The notes under the pieces were generated by a model. The model worked only from the letters and a program-made list of their open reading frames with translations. It searched no databases and was not told where the DNA came from. The translations under genes and the position numbers were made by a program. From Botryllus schlosseri (taxonomy: Eukaryota; Chordata; Ascidiacea; Stolidobranchia; Styelidae), in NCBI GenBank assembly GCA_000444245.1, contig ATSW01010190.1, positions 1 through 21,087 of the forward strand: DNA of 21,087 nt, given 5' to 3'. Below, one piece after another: positions 8,481 through 18,447 of this stretch (position 1 is the stretch's first letter; the number at the start of each line of letters is the position of its first letter).

Positions 8481-9173
8481 AAAGGTTTGAACTAAACTAT
8501 GATGAGTGACTTAGTGACTTTAATTGTTACGCCATACTATGCTACATTGGTTTATTTTGAATCTGGGTTACGCAAGTGAGCTTGCGAGGGACGTAGGCTG
8601 CGTAATCGCGTAATATTAATGAACAGGCTTCAAAGTGAACCAATATCCGGTCCGGCTCAGTTTATACAGCTTATGGTTTTATTCCACGCAGCGATATTCA
8701 GGTTGCATGTTTTGAATTCCGAGAAACAGGCACGCGGGCCGCACTTTGCCCAGGTCTGGTCTAAAAGAAGCCTGCAAGTCTTTTTGGACAAGTTATATGC
8801 GGAAGCTACGGAGACTCTGAAACAAACTTCGTTAAATTACGACAGTTCAATTAAGCGACACTTGACAGTATAATAGAGGTCTTAGTAAATAGCAAACTCG
8901 CGTTTCTTTTAAGGATGCTGTACAATCACAATCAGGTTAGTGGTCTTTAACAGGACTTCGCGAGCTTCTTGCAGAAACTTCAATAGAACCACATATAAAT
9001 ATATATTATCAAAAAGACACCATTAAATGAAGTTTCCAATATTACATTTTAGTTGCAAGCATTTGTCGGAAATAAATTTAGAATGAATTTTGATTTTTGA
9101 AGGTTTGCCGGTTCGCAACGTTTGTTTTGAAGTCTTACCGGTCCGCGAGGTCAAAAAATGTTGAGAACCGTTG

Positions 9174-10436
9174 CTGTACAGTACACTCATCACCAAACAG
9201 CGCACAGGATTATCAAAAAAAGCTGAAAATCGAGGTGGCGGCAGTTTAAACGCTGGCGTAGCCACACGAGTCCATAATGACGTATAGTAAACAAACACGA
9301 TGTTGCAATTTTCTAGTCAAAATNGGGGGGGGGGGCGAATGTGTCTTCCGGCGATCGACCGACTATATACAGGACTGATCAATCGACTTCATCACTACAA
9401 AATATTTCAAGCCAGTTACGAAACAATTTTTAGGTTGCCAAGTCTAAAATACTGATTATTTCTGAAACAGAACAACGAACCTGATTTTACTTGACATATT
9501 ACGACTGATCTTGCTCTACTCGCTAGTTCACGGAGCTCCAAAAGTCCACTATNTCCATCACAACTGCGACCACTTTATATATGGCAACGGGAGATAGTGA
9601 TTATATTATATATGCCATCCAAGCATCGATGAATGATCCAGGCCTGACTGTTCACTTCATATTGACTCTCCCTTTCCATATTGGTATACGTGAAATGCGT
9701 CATTGTAATGTTGTGCGATCCCCGAAAGCTTCTGGTTCGTGTGAACACTGACCGTTTTCATATACCTCGTAACTAAATTGAAATTTCACAAATTGCTCTG
9801 GCTCTGTGAAACTGTGAACTCTGAAAACCTTGAGAACCACGTACTACGTTAGTAGGCTGCGCTATCACATTCCGCCGCATCCCGTTTCACTCACTCGGCT
9901 CAGATGTAATGAATATTTGTGTGATTTCGTGCCTATTATCAGGGAAGGTTAAACTTAATTTCGGGTATAGACATATAGGCCGAATGCACAGTATTATTGT
10001 CTGATATCAAGGAATCGGAGAAAACTTGTTTGATTAGTCATTTCTCATTTGTGGGTATTGTCGAAACTTTTATGTATAATAATTTTCGATCTATTTCCAC
10101 ATCTGGTTCATTATTGCTATCATTCCCTTTGTCGTAAAAACTTGTTTTGCTTATGTAATCCAACAATCTCTGTTACTCCAGAATACATCAGTCTGCTATT
10201 GAAAATCGATAACCATGTTGTAACCATTAGATCAGCAAGACTTGCTGACGAGAGGGTGTCATTTCGATTAGTTCTCCAGATTGCGAATTACATGCTATGG
10301 CTTGTATATTATTGTATCGGGAGTGGCTTACCACATTGGGGAATGTTGCCAACACGGCTGAAACAGCACTTTTCCTGGTCCCTTAACGCCGTTCTTGGGC
10401 CCACAAATTAGGGTGTAAGCGGACAAAATCAAAGGT
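9174..10436. other. Intergenic DNA, no gene seen
   Basis: There are no convincing exons or domains. A run of eleven G follows an ambiguous base at 9325-9335. A TTGAGAACCAC near 9831-9841 resembles a hAT end, but no partner is visible. The plus frame at 10049-10411 begins at a non-ATG codon and has no recognisable motif. Confidence 0.5.
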
Positions 10437-10460
10437 CAATGAACATTAAAATGTTCATTG
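10437..10460. repeat. 24-bp near-perfect palindrome
   Basis: CAATGAACATT at 10437-10447 and its exact complement AATGTTCATTG at 10450-10460 are separated by AA. Function unknown; it could be a chance dyad or a binding site. Confidence 0.8.
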
Positions 10461-10649
10461 CCATGGCACAAGTAACCTAAACAGACAATAAACGCCAAAA
10501 TAGTGCGTGTACTATAAACAACAACAACTTTGTTGAAGCATGTTGTTATTTCGTGACTTCTGGAACGATTGTCGCTGCTCCAAATACATTGCTTTTGGCC
10601 ACGCGTACCAGACCATACTCCTTTCGTACGACGCACACGATTACAAAAT

Positions 10650-10800
10650 CACATTTGCACAATCGCGCGGAGCGCCAAGAAAAATCCCAAGCGGAGTAAA
10701 TCTGCCCAGAAATATTCTACAGAATATGTATTTAAGAAATACTTTTGGGCCACCTTCGAGCGGGGGTCCCATAATTGTGTGGTATGGAACTAGTGACATG
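10650..10800 (+). repeat. Dispersed repeat copy D, fragment
   Basis: This has the motif order of the copies at 18.4-19.3 kb: AATCGCGCGGAGCGCC (a GCGC dyad), then an AT-rich stretch, then TTTTGGGCCACCTTCGAGC followed by a GGGG/CCC tract and ATAATTGTGTGG. The copy at 18448-18840 reads TTTTGGGCCCCCTTCGAGC at the same point. The upstream part of the family is not clear here. Around it to 10880 are open frames on both strands with no known domain. Confidence 0.45.
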
Positions 10801-10880
10801 AGGGATATGGAAATTTCCCCTTCCATACCATGCCCCTTTGGCTTGCTTTTTCGTCGGGGAAGTTTGTTTTTCATCTGATG

Positions 10881-12545
10881 TCCCTGTTATGTAACAAAGC
10901 ACACTGACCGAGTAGTCACAATGTCTGTTTTCGCTATGGCTAGTTGCGAAATGTAATACTTATAGCCGACCTCATAGATGACCAAATGATGAGGTGAATT
11001 GTTCGGTGGTAATGTCGTGTCCAAGACGAGCGCTAGTATGTACAATAAGTACAGTTGCTTGCTGAAGAGTTCTTTCGATTGATTGATGAATAGATAATTT
11101 GATACCACTCAATAGCGATGTCGCGTGACAAACCTGTAAGCTACATTCTGATCGAATTTTTCTAGCTCATGTCAGCAGCTGAAATTGAAAAGAATATCCT
11201 AGTGGGGAAGAAGCCACATGTGGTAAACCTTACATAAAGTATATTGTTACAGTATATGTATTGAGCTAGGCGTTCCTTTAGGCGCGACATAAAGCAGCTT
11301 GAAATTGTGGCTGAGTTACGAACTCGAAGCGTGGACATTTAGAATTATATAGATTCTGGAATATAGACTAGATAATGATGAATCCAAACGTGAGAAATGG
11401 CAATTTCTTTGGGAGGTATCGTATACGTCGTACTGATTCGCAAAAGAACGTTAGTTGATTCAACCCTGTGAACGTTTTTGAGAAATAGTGGAATTTTGCA
11501 GAAGTCTTAACAGTTTTGATGACAATGTCTTGAATATCAAATTCCTTTTATATATCAGTCGTTGCAGAAGAAGGATACATAACGGAAAAAACTGTGATTA
11601 TATACCATGAACCATCAAAAATCATACTGATTCCAGAGAATTTTGATTGCAAAAACACACTATATTCTGGTTGTAGATAAGTATTCATTTGGTGCGTCTC
11701 CGCCATTGCTTCATGTTTAGCCATTGACATACGCCGTATAGTAGAACACAGTTAAGTATATAATATGCACTTATGCAACCGGAAATGAAAGTTCGATCAA
11801 GTGCTGTAAAATTATTCCGGGGCTCCGAACCTTCCCCCCGAGCAGCCTAATAATACTGGGTACGAATCAGAGGTTTACAAACCATTGCGTGGGCCACTTG
11901 AATGTTGATAACCTTTTTTAGTCATCCAGAGAGGAGCGAACCGGATTAGGTAACGACGAAAACAAGACTTACCTTACGCATTAAAATCGATATAAATTAT
12001 GTCATGAAAACTCAGTGTGCATTCTTGACATAGCCGCGCTAGGTGCGAATTTTTTTCATAATGAATGAATGAATTCGGTCAATAATATTGTATACCACTG
12101 GGCACATTGGGAAGCGACATGATTATTCGCTGATTGGACATATAACTATCAAAGATTTCGGCGAACATGCGTCTATCATTTTGTGCAAGGTTTCATTGCC
12201 GATAATCTTTNTCNGAGCGCACAGCGCGAAGTCGTAGGTTGGACAGCACGTTCTCTTATAATTGCGAATAGTTAGCCTCAATTCTGTAAAATGGCCGTAT
12301 TTTTAATATTCAGAAGGGGATATCAATACTAAAAGCAAAAAGTCAAAGTGACAATAAATCGCTAAGAATATCACCAAATATTCTACGTTATGGTCATAAA
12401 CGGAGATATACGAAAATATGGCTGACCCCTGATTACACCAATGCGTCGGAACTGATATTTTAGTCATCGACATAGTTCACAATAAATTGCCTGGGTATCA
12501 GGGTAAATTATTTTTGGTAACATAACTAACTTCGAGAATTACCTC
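10881..12545. other. Long stretch without recognisable gene
   Basis: This is AT-rich DNA with only short frames, none with a family signature. No tRNA-like fold, exon with good splice sites, or clear transposon end was seen. Two ambiguous bases lie at 12211 and 12214. Confidence 0.5.
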
Positions 12546-12559
12546 GTGGTTCACTCAAA

Positions 12560-12610
12560 ACCTTCTCACGAGCCACATGTGGCCCGCGGTCTACGGATTG
12601 GCCGCCCCTG
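12560..12610. mobile_element. Solitary hAT end
   Basis: Read on the minus strand from 12610 this begins CAGGGGCGGCCAATCC and continues GCGGGCCACATGTGGCTCG, the form of a common hAT terminal sequence. No partner end or duplicate of the flanking AATTAGAA was found upstream, so it is a truncated copy or one too diverged to pair by eye. Confidence 0.5.
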
Positions 12611-12889
12611 AATTAGAAGGTATTACCAAGTTTTTATATGATAAGATCATAATGGGACATTTTGCTCCAACCGCTGACCTCATGAAGCGTACTCTGAGTA
12701 ATGACTATATATAACTGACTATAATACTGAGTATGTGACTATATATTACTCCGGCAATAGACCGGGGCGTATACAGGATGGCAAAAATTGAATTGAGTTT
12801 GAATTAGCATTGTGACATCACAAGAATTCACGCGTTCGTAGTGTTTCAAAAAAGTTTTTTTCTCACACGATCCTATAGGCCTGTTAGGG

Positions 12890-13204
12890 CAATGGTTCTC
12901 AAACTTTTTCAGACACGCCCCCCTTTATGGTAACGAAAAATTTCACGCCCCGCCTCCCCCCCCTCATCGTCATATCACAAAATGCAACCAGAATGCTAGC
13001 AAGCAATCCCAGCGGATAGTTTGATGGCATGAAGGGTTGTGACTGTTGATGAGAGAATTTTCAAATATGAAATTCGGACTACACACAAAGCAATAACTAT
13101 TAGCTGGTGGTGAATCGCTCGGAGTGCGAAACATTTTTTTCAATTGACCTCAGCTTCACACCCGCCTCCAGATGCTTTCACGCCTCCCAGCTCGAGAACC
13201 ACTG
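12890..13204. mobile_element. hAT-type MITE, 315 bp
   Basis: The left end is CAATGGTTCTCAAACTTTTT and the right end, inverted, is CAGTGGTTCTCGAGCTGGG. Both ends then run into CACGCC-rich sequence. The flanking eight bases are TGTTAGGG (12882-12889) and TTTTAGGA (13205-13212), six of eight matching, consistent with an aged hAT duplication. No coding capacity. The right half recurs at 5784-5963. Confidence 0.75.
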
Positions 13205-13212
13205 TTTTAGGA

Positions 13213-13704
13213 GTTCGCACCATCTTCATTGTGCATGATCACAGGATATTGGATTTCGACCGAACAGAAATCAGATGAGTTCTTCAGAAACAGCATTCAG
13301 GATACGGACATTTTACCATACGAGGACTGACTTAGCCTATACTGCTTGTCTGCTTTGAGGGTTTCGATATCGCCGCGTTTTTACGATGTAAAACATGTTA
13401 TTTGTTAGCAAAATTTCGTTCCCTATAAAGAAGTAACAAGGGAATTACGGACAAGGTCGTTATATAATTGAAATTGAACAGAAAAACTGAAGTGCATTCG
13501 TCTAGCCTTGTTATATATGATTTCGTTTATATTTTCTGATCATAAGTACAATAACCATAGATACGGGGTTATGGGTGTGTCATGCAAAGCGCAAGCATCA
13601 CCTGACTCGTCTATATCACATGCCGTCACCGTAATTGTCAGAAACTGATCCTTTGCCGAAACTCACAATCCAACACATCGCTTGTCAACTTAATTGGCTT
13701 GGAG
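13213..13704. promoter_or_regulatory. Upstream region of the TTC34-like gene
   Basis: This is about 490 bp between the MITE and the first ATG of the gene. No promoter element can be named with confidence. The frame of exon 1 stays open upstream to a TGA at 13603-13605 without an ATG, so 13705 is the first in-frame start. Transcription may begin anywhere here, or in an exon further left. Confidence 0.3.
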
Positions 13705-13934
13705 ATGTTGCGAGGACGGGAGAACGGAAATGGAGAATCTCTACGCGCTGATGGTGACATCAAGAGGGCTGCTGGCCATTTGTTGGAGGCTGTCGTTTCA
13801 TATCTGAACGCTTATGTTGTTGATCCGCATGGTACTCAATTACATCTTCTCGATTCGCTAGTTCCGCCGGAAAAGGACAATGTCGTGCGCGTGTTACAGG
13901 ACTGGTTGAAGACTGACAGTGCGGAAAATTTACG
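13705..13934 (+). CDS. TTC34: Exon 1 of the TTC34-like gene
   Basis: This encodes residues 1-76 plus two bases of codon 77 (CG). The donor is ACG/GTAAGA, a strong consensus. Codon use is richer in G and C at third positions than the surrounding DNA, as expected for real coding sequence. Confidence 0.65.
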
Positions 13935-16900
13935 GTAAGATAGCACGTGTACGTACGTACACTCGTACAGTCAGGGAAAATAGGGGTACCCACTAAAAAG
14001 GGATGTCTAGAGTCTAGGTGCATTGTTACCACACTTTCGGTACGCGACGTAAGTATGGCCTTTTTTTCAGCAACGCGATTGTCCTGAATAGTTCCGATTT
14101 TCATACTCGACAGCGGTTTGATCTATAGTGCCCTATATACTGAAAATGTTGATTCAAAATATCGTTTATAAAATAGGCTTCAGAGCGAGAGTACGATCAA
14201 CTGTTACTGGTTTCATTTAACTTTGCGCTCAGGCTGCCAGCTGATAGCCACTGATTGAAATAAGTCTCCAACCGCGCGCTGTCAAACAATTGTCACAGCC
14301 GGCAATACATACTGCATCCAGATGCAGTCATCTGAACCCGCGTAGAAAAGCATTGTCACCTTGATCAAGTACTAGCGTAACTCAAACTAATTTGCATACA
14401 GTCAATGAATAGCAGATAATTATGGGCTTATCAAATTACGTCTTTGATTGATTTTGGTCACTAATTAACTAGATACTAATGAACATTCAAGGGTCATAAC
14501 GCAAGTTGTCGGAAGCGGTTCATATTGTGTCGCAACCTCGTTGAGATTCATGAATTACACTGGTCTACAAATTTCGAAAAAAATTTTGCGCCAAAAATTT
14601 TAGTGATTGATTTCGGCTAATTTAAGGTTTCTGAATCCGATTCTGTGCTCAGAATTTCTCCATCACGCCAGCTTTTTTCCGTACGAATTTTTCTCATTTT
14701 CACAAATTAATCAAATTTCGGCTTTCGTTAGTGACATCACGGTAAGCGTACAACAGCAACAGATCAAATATTGTTATTGAAATCATCTATCATGAAACAT
14801 GGGTTGTTGTAGCACAGAATAAGTGAGTTTTCGGGGAACTTGAATCCAGTGATTCTCTCTCTTTCTTCAATCAGAAGAAGCCCTTTTCGACCCACTGGTC
14901 TAAAAATTTAAAATAAATTGTCCCAAAAATTTTAATGATTGATTTAGGCTAATTAAAGGTTGGTGAATCCGATTCTGTCGTCAGAATTTCTCTATCACGT
15001 CAGATTTTTTCAGTATGTATTTTTCTCGTTTTCATATATTAATCAAATTTCGGCTATCGTTAGCAATGTTCCCTCTAAGCTGCGCACTTGCGCAAATGCG
15101 CAGTGCTGACACGGTCTCTGGACACAGAAAATCTAAGCTGCGCACAAAAAATCCGAAGTGGGGACCTTTTTTTTAATTGTTGCGCACTGTTGTTAAAGGG
15201 ACCGCGCAGTGAATTGGTGGGTGCGCGTAGACTCGTCACAAATTAGACGGAATATTGTTCGTTAGTGACATTACGGTCAGCGTACAACAGCAACAGATCA
15301 AATCAAATATTGTTATTGAGATCATCTATAATTATGAAACCTGGGTTGTTGCAGAACAGAATAACTTGAGTTTTCGGTGAACTTGAATCCAGTGGTTCTC
15401 TATCTTCTTTCGATCAGGACCTCTTTTCGACCCATAAATTTATATGTGGATGCAACTATTTTTAGTCCGCAGCAGTTATCATCTTTATATACCACTCTTC
15501 GTTTAAGGATTGTGATTAGTAGCTCCTTACCTAATTTAGTTCCATAAGGTATCTATCTTTATGCATCCGTTCTGCAGACTTAATCGGTCAATGCATTTTG
15601 TGACCGGACACATGCTTATTCGCAAAACATAAATTTTGCAAACAATAAACATTGTATTGTTGGTATATTAGGTAGAAGAGAATTGTTCACCCTGGCACAT
15701 GACCCGAATATGCGACCCTTTAAGCTTGTCTTGAAACATTAAACGAAACAGGATGTCTGCTTTCCCAAAGAAAAAAGTGCTTATCATGATAACTTGAAAG
15801 AATTTGTCATCATTAAACTCCACCTGTACTTATCATGCTAATTCTTCTTCTCCATTTTCCATATATTGTCACATTTTATCGGAATCGAGGAAGGCTGTTT
15901 CTGAACTATTTTCCTTCGATTTGTTGCCATGATATGAAGGGCTTCTTTCTCATTGTCTATTATAGACAACCAGATGAATGGAGACTGCTTACTAACAGCT
16001 CAACAGGAAACCAGAAGTTCGTGTTACTTCACAGTTCACAATAGAAATAAATATGCATCGGTTCTTGGACAGTCGATCCCTCTCCACATAGGACATTCTG
16101 TAGCCTACACCATATATCACGTGTTCTATGCTGGAACAGAGCCAGAGATTAGCATTGCTTATTATCGAGACTTTTTGTTGATGTTTTGCATGATTAAACG
16201 CCAGTTCTAAATACAAAACGCTTTACAATTTTGGTGGTTTCAGATTTGCCGTAATATTTTACTATAAACTAGAGTCGGTCGAAGTGATCAGCGTTGCTAC
16301 TCGAGTAGCACAAGTAACGCCTTACATTTCTACTCAATTATAAGTAGAAGTATAGTCAGTCATTTCTAAGACATGTCAAAACTACTTCAAGTGGAAGATG
16401 AGATGAAATTTCTGAGAATTACTGAAAGTGACAAAACGTGACGTGATGGAGCCAAAAAAACGTCATAGTCGTACTCAGCGCCCCCAAATTTTGTTACATT
16501 GACCCAAAGAAGTCCTGGCGCAAAAATCGTGTAGACCAGTTTGGCGTAGGACAGTCGCTCCCTGTGGTAACGAGTCCGGTTTTGTGTCTAGTGATTTTTC
16601 TGATTTTTCTGAATGCCAGACATCTTATCTGGATCGCGTTGAACTGCATTATACCCTTATGGGTACCAATTATGTCCTCTTCCCGTAAATTTGCATTTTG
16701 AGAAATACAGTACCATCGTTCACTAGCAATTTTCGTGACATTTCGTTGCTAAACCAAATCTCACCGAAATGGATAATATTTCCAGGAGGAGATGTCCCGG
16801 AGTAAAAAACGTCGCCAACGAAATATGGAAATTTATCTTCACACTGGACCCCGGAGTAGTCGATACGTGTATCGCACAAATCGAAAGCCAAATGAAAGAA

Positions 16901-17146
16901 AAGAGGTACAAACAGGTAAAATTCCGCCCCATGTCAAACAGGCATAGCCTACTTTCATAATAAAATGCATACGACATGTAACAGGTGGTAGATGTATGCT
17001 CGGCCATCATTGACCACTTGGGAAACGATGCGGCCTCTATTCTGATCCAAAGGGCCATCGCGTACACGCTGATGGACGGCTTCAATAAGCAGGCCGTGTC
17101 GGACTGCCTCCGCGCTTTCGCCAAAGACAAGGAGGGAGCGGTTCAG
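13705..17146 (+). CDS. TTC34: TPR-type protein, TTC34-like, first three exons (join 13705-13934, 16786-16915, 16985-17146)
   Basis: Three exons join in frame into 174 residues that continue beyond exon 3. Intron 1 is 2851 nt and intron 2 is 69 nt; both are GT-AG. The opening ATG at 13705 has G at -3 and follows an in-frame stop at 13603. Residues 21-40 (around HLLEAVVSYLNAYVVD) look like a first helical pair, W67 closes the next segment, and residues 121-174 carry a TPR-like pair (ILIQRAIAYTLMDG, then AVSDCLRAFAKDKEGA). TPR repeats bind partner proteins; the partner of this one is unknown. From memory, vertebrate TTC34 starts with the same succession: repeat, conserved Trp, about 28 residues, then a V-V-x-x-C helix and R-A-x-A. 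The family call rests on that recollection and not on a search. No signal peptide is seen. The rest of the gene was not found in the window. Confidence 0.55.
14558..15444. repeat. 335-bp tandem duplication, second copy interrupted
   Basis: Copy 1 runs 14558-14892 and copy 2 from 14893 to about 15432. Both start CACTGGTCTA and share GAATCCGATTCTGT, AATCAAATTTCGGCT, GCGTACAACAGCAACAGAT and GGGTTGTTG. Copy 2 is longer only because a 194-bp element plus 8-bp duplication sits inside it at 15064-15265; without that it is about 338 bp. The copies have diverged visibly, so the duplication is not recent. Confidence 0.88.
15064..15257. mobile_element. hAT-type MITE, 194 bp
   Basis: The left end is CAATGTTCCCTCTAAGCTGC; the right end inverted is CAATATTCCGTCTAATTTG, with 13 of the first 15 bases matching. 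The flanking eight bases are ATCGTTAG (15056-15063) and TTCGTTAG (15258-15265). The sister tandem copy reads TTTCGTTAGTGACATC without interruption at 14728-14743, which shows the empty site. The interior repeats CTAAGCTGCGCAC twice and is rich in GCGCA. Confidence 0.88.
16296..16350. mobile_element. Fragment of an AGTAC/CAAGTAG-type hAT
   Basis: GCGTTGCTACTCGAGTAGCAC with later TAAGTAGAAGTATAG resembles the ends of the repeats near 6765-6830 and 19643-19830, all built on ACTCAAGTAG and ACTTCTAC motifs. No complete element can be delimited. Confidence 0.35.
16786..16915 (+). CDS. TTC34: Exon 2 of the TTC34-like gene
   Basis: The first base completes the arginine codon 77 split by intron 1. 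The exon then encodes residues 78-120, including RRCPGVKNV, EIWKFIFTLDPG and ESQMKEKRYKQ. The acceptor is TTTCCAG and the donor CAG/GTAAAA. It ends in phase 0. Confidence 0.65.
16985..17146 (+). CDS. TTC34: Exon 3 of the TTC34-like gene
   Basis: This has 54 complete codons, residues 121-174, beginning VVDVCSAIIDHLG and ending KDKEGAVQ. It follows a 69-nt intron (16916-16984) ending TGTAACAG. The donor is CAG/GTGAAT; reading on hits a stop within eight codons, so splicing must continue. The TPR-like helix pair here is the most conserved-looking part of the gene, and its GC content is clearly higher than its flanks. Confidence 0.68.
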
Positions 17147-18225
17147 GTGAATAATCACTTTCAAACCTAGCATGCTGCAGAGATGCGTCTCACAAATAAT
17201 AATGGCTGTTTATCAAAAGCGTAACATGTTATAAATTTATATTAACTGACAACGCTAACAGAAGGCCAAGAACAGGTATTTGATATTCTGTAGTAGATGT
17301 CGTCTTTGATTTGCATCGCTGCAGCAGGGTTTACCGGTATCGTTCTTGACTTTCGAGTCATTATTTCTGCCGTTGAAGTTCAAATATTGTTCTCTATCAA
17401 TATTTCGCCATAATGGTCTGATTTACACTTGATATTAGGGATGGTGTGAGCGTGAGGTTCACGTTCGCGTTCTGTGTGTGAACCTCTGAAATTTAGAGGT
17501 TCACGTTCACAAACGAACCTTGGTAAGTTCTGCACTGTGAACCTTTTTCATATATTACAATTTTCACTTAATTATAACATCTTTGGTTGAAATTTACTGC
17601 ATTTCAATTGTGGCCACTCTATGCATGGCGCTGACAGTATAAAAAATCAACACTAAACGAGCATGCACCTTGACAATCTCAAAAAATTTACTTGTTTTGT
17701 TACAAACGTTTGCTCGAAATATCAAGCTTTCCGTTGTGAATATTTAGTGACTCTCTGCCGTGAGCTTGACCCGCAATCACAAACATCAAGAGCGAACTAT
17801 ACTACATGTAGGTAGTCAGCGAATGTTGTTTATTCAACCAATCAATAAAATTGATATCGTTGCCTGGTGTAAAAATCTAGCAGGCGTGCGGGGTCAATCT
17901 TGACTTCATACATTTATTGTATCATAAAAACCAAATCCGTGCGATTGGGGTGTTGGCTACTGCTGCATAACTTGTTAATGGGGCACTATCGGTAGCAAGT
18001 ATAGAAACCGTTTTACACTCTGTTCAATATCCACGTAGCAATACTCAGACCACGAATACATTGTCCGGTCTGGCCTAGACCGTTTAGGCGTAAGCTTATA
18101 TTCCCTTGCAAGTCCCCGTCGGAATTGTTGGCAGAGCGACGGAAGATATTGATTTTATGGGATTAATATATCATTTGGTTGCCCCAGTTGATACATTTGG
18201 CGACGTTTAAATCGTCAATATGTAC
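17147..18225. other. Probable intron 3, no exon seen
   Basis: This is AT-rich DNA after the exon 3 donor. No further TPR-like coding segment with matching phase was found. A repeat built on GTTCACGTTC lies at 17440-17545 and carries a perfect hairpin. Confidence 0.4.
17440..17545. repeat. GGTTCACGTTC repeat with perfect 10-bp hairpin
   Basis: AGGGATGGTGTGAGCG opens a stretch in which GTTCACG and GTGAACC recur. GTGAACCTCT at 17478-17487 and AGAGGTTCAC at 17495-17504 are exact complements with a seven-base loop. AGGGATGG resembles a hAT end, but no second end was identified. Confidence 0.55.
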
Positions 18226-18358
18226 TTATTGCCGTCGAAAAATTTGGATTTGAATAAAATAGTATTTACGGTGANCGATTCTAACTATAATAAAGAAACA
18301 AAGAATCGGTCACCGTAAATACTATTTTATTCAAATCCCGATTTTTCGACGGCAATAA
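18226..18358. repeat. Foldback with 57-bp arms and 19-nt loop
   Basis: The left arm 18226-18282 starts TTATTGCCGTCGAAAAAT and ends GATTCT. The right arm 18302-18358 is its complement, starting AGAATCGGTCACCG and ending GACGGCAATAA. By eye only two positions differ, plus one ambiguous base at 18275. The loop is 18283-18301. The right flank (ACTCCGCTTCCACTGG) is not mirrored on the left. Confidence 0.9.
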
Positions 18359-18447
18359 CTCCGCTTCCACTGGTTGGAATTGAACCAAATTTGGTGAGCA
18401 TCGTTTCTNTAGATAGCCTTTGAGAGAAAAAGTCATTTTTGAAGAGC

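Larger units (their letters stand above)
6851..9173. mobile_element. hAT transposon with about 65-bp inverted ends and nested insertions
   Basis: The left end reads CAGTGGTTCTCAAC and the right end, on the other strand, CAACGGTTCTCAAC. The match continues inward through GTGGACCAGTAAAACTCC against GCGGACCGGTAAGACTTC and on to TTGCGGACC/TTGCGAACC, about 65 bp in all. No convincing 8-bp duplication remains (ATATAGTG left, CTGTACAG right), which suggests age. No transposase domain is recognisable inside. The interior includes a copy of a dispersed repeat (about 7330-8480), itself split by the younger hAT at 7402-8232, so three layers are stacked. The 84-residue frame at 8619-8873 matches no family I know. 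Confidence 0.65.
13935..16785 (+). other. Intron 1 of the TTC34-like gene
   Basis: The intron is 2851 nt, with donor GTAAGA and acceptor ATATTTCCAG. It contains a 335-bp tandem duplication with a nested MITE (14558-15444), an AGTAG-type hAT fragment near 16296-16350, and several short frames with no recognisable product (15835-16216). Confidence 0.55.

Noticed and set aside
8619-8873. 84-codon frame as a possible hAT transposase remnant
   Set aside because: It lies inside the 6851-9173 element, but I could see neither the dimerisation motif nor any catalytic motif of hAT transposases.
6851-9173. Target duplication for the outer hAT
   Set aside because: ATATAGTG and CTGTACAG share only four of eight positions; shifted pairings require implausible ends.
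9325-9335. Run of eleven G as a possible G-quadruplex or regulatory site
   Set aside because: A single homopolymer next to an ambiguous base is more likely slippage or a sequencing problem.
10049-10411. 120-codon plus-strand frame
   Set aside because: It starts at a non-ATG codon, has no family motif, no splice context and no neighbours supporting a gene.
13760-14104. Minus-strand 114-codon frame
   Set aside because: It is antisense to exon 1 of the TTC34-like gene and extends into its intron.
15835-16216. Overlapping frames on both strands in intron 1
   Set aside because: No recognisable domain, mutual overlap, and position inside an intron between matched exons.
16670-17173. Minus-strand frames, including 135 codons at 16723-17130
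   Set aside because: They overlap exons 2 and 3 on the opposite strand; their openness follows from the coding composition of the plus strand.
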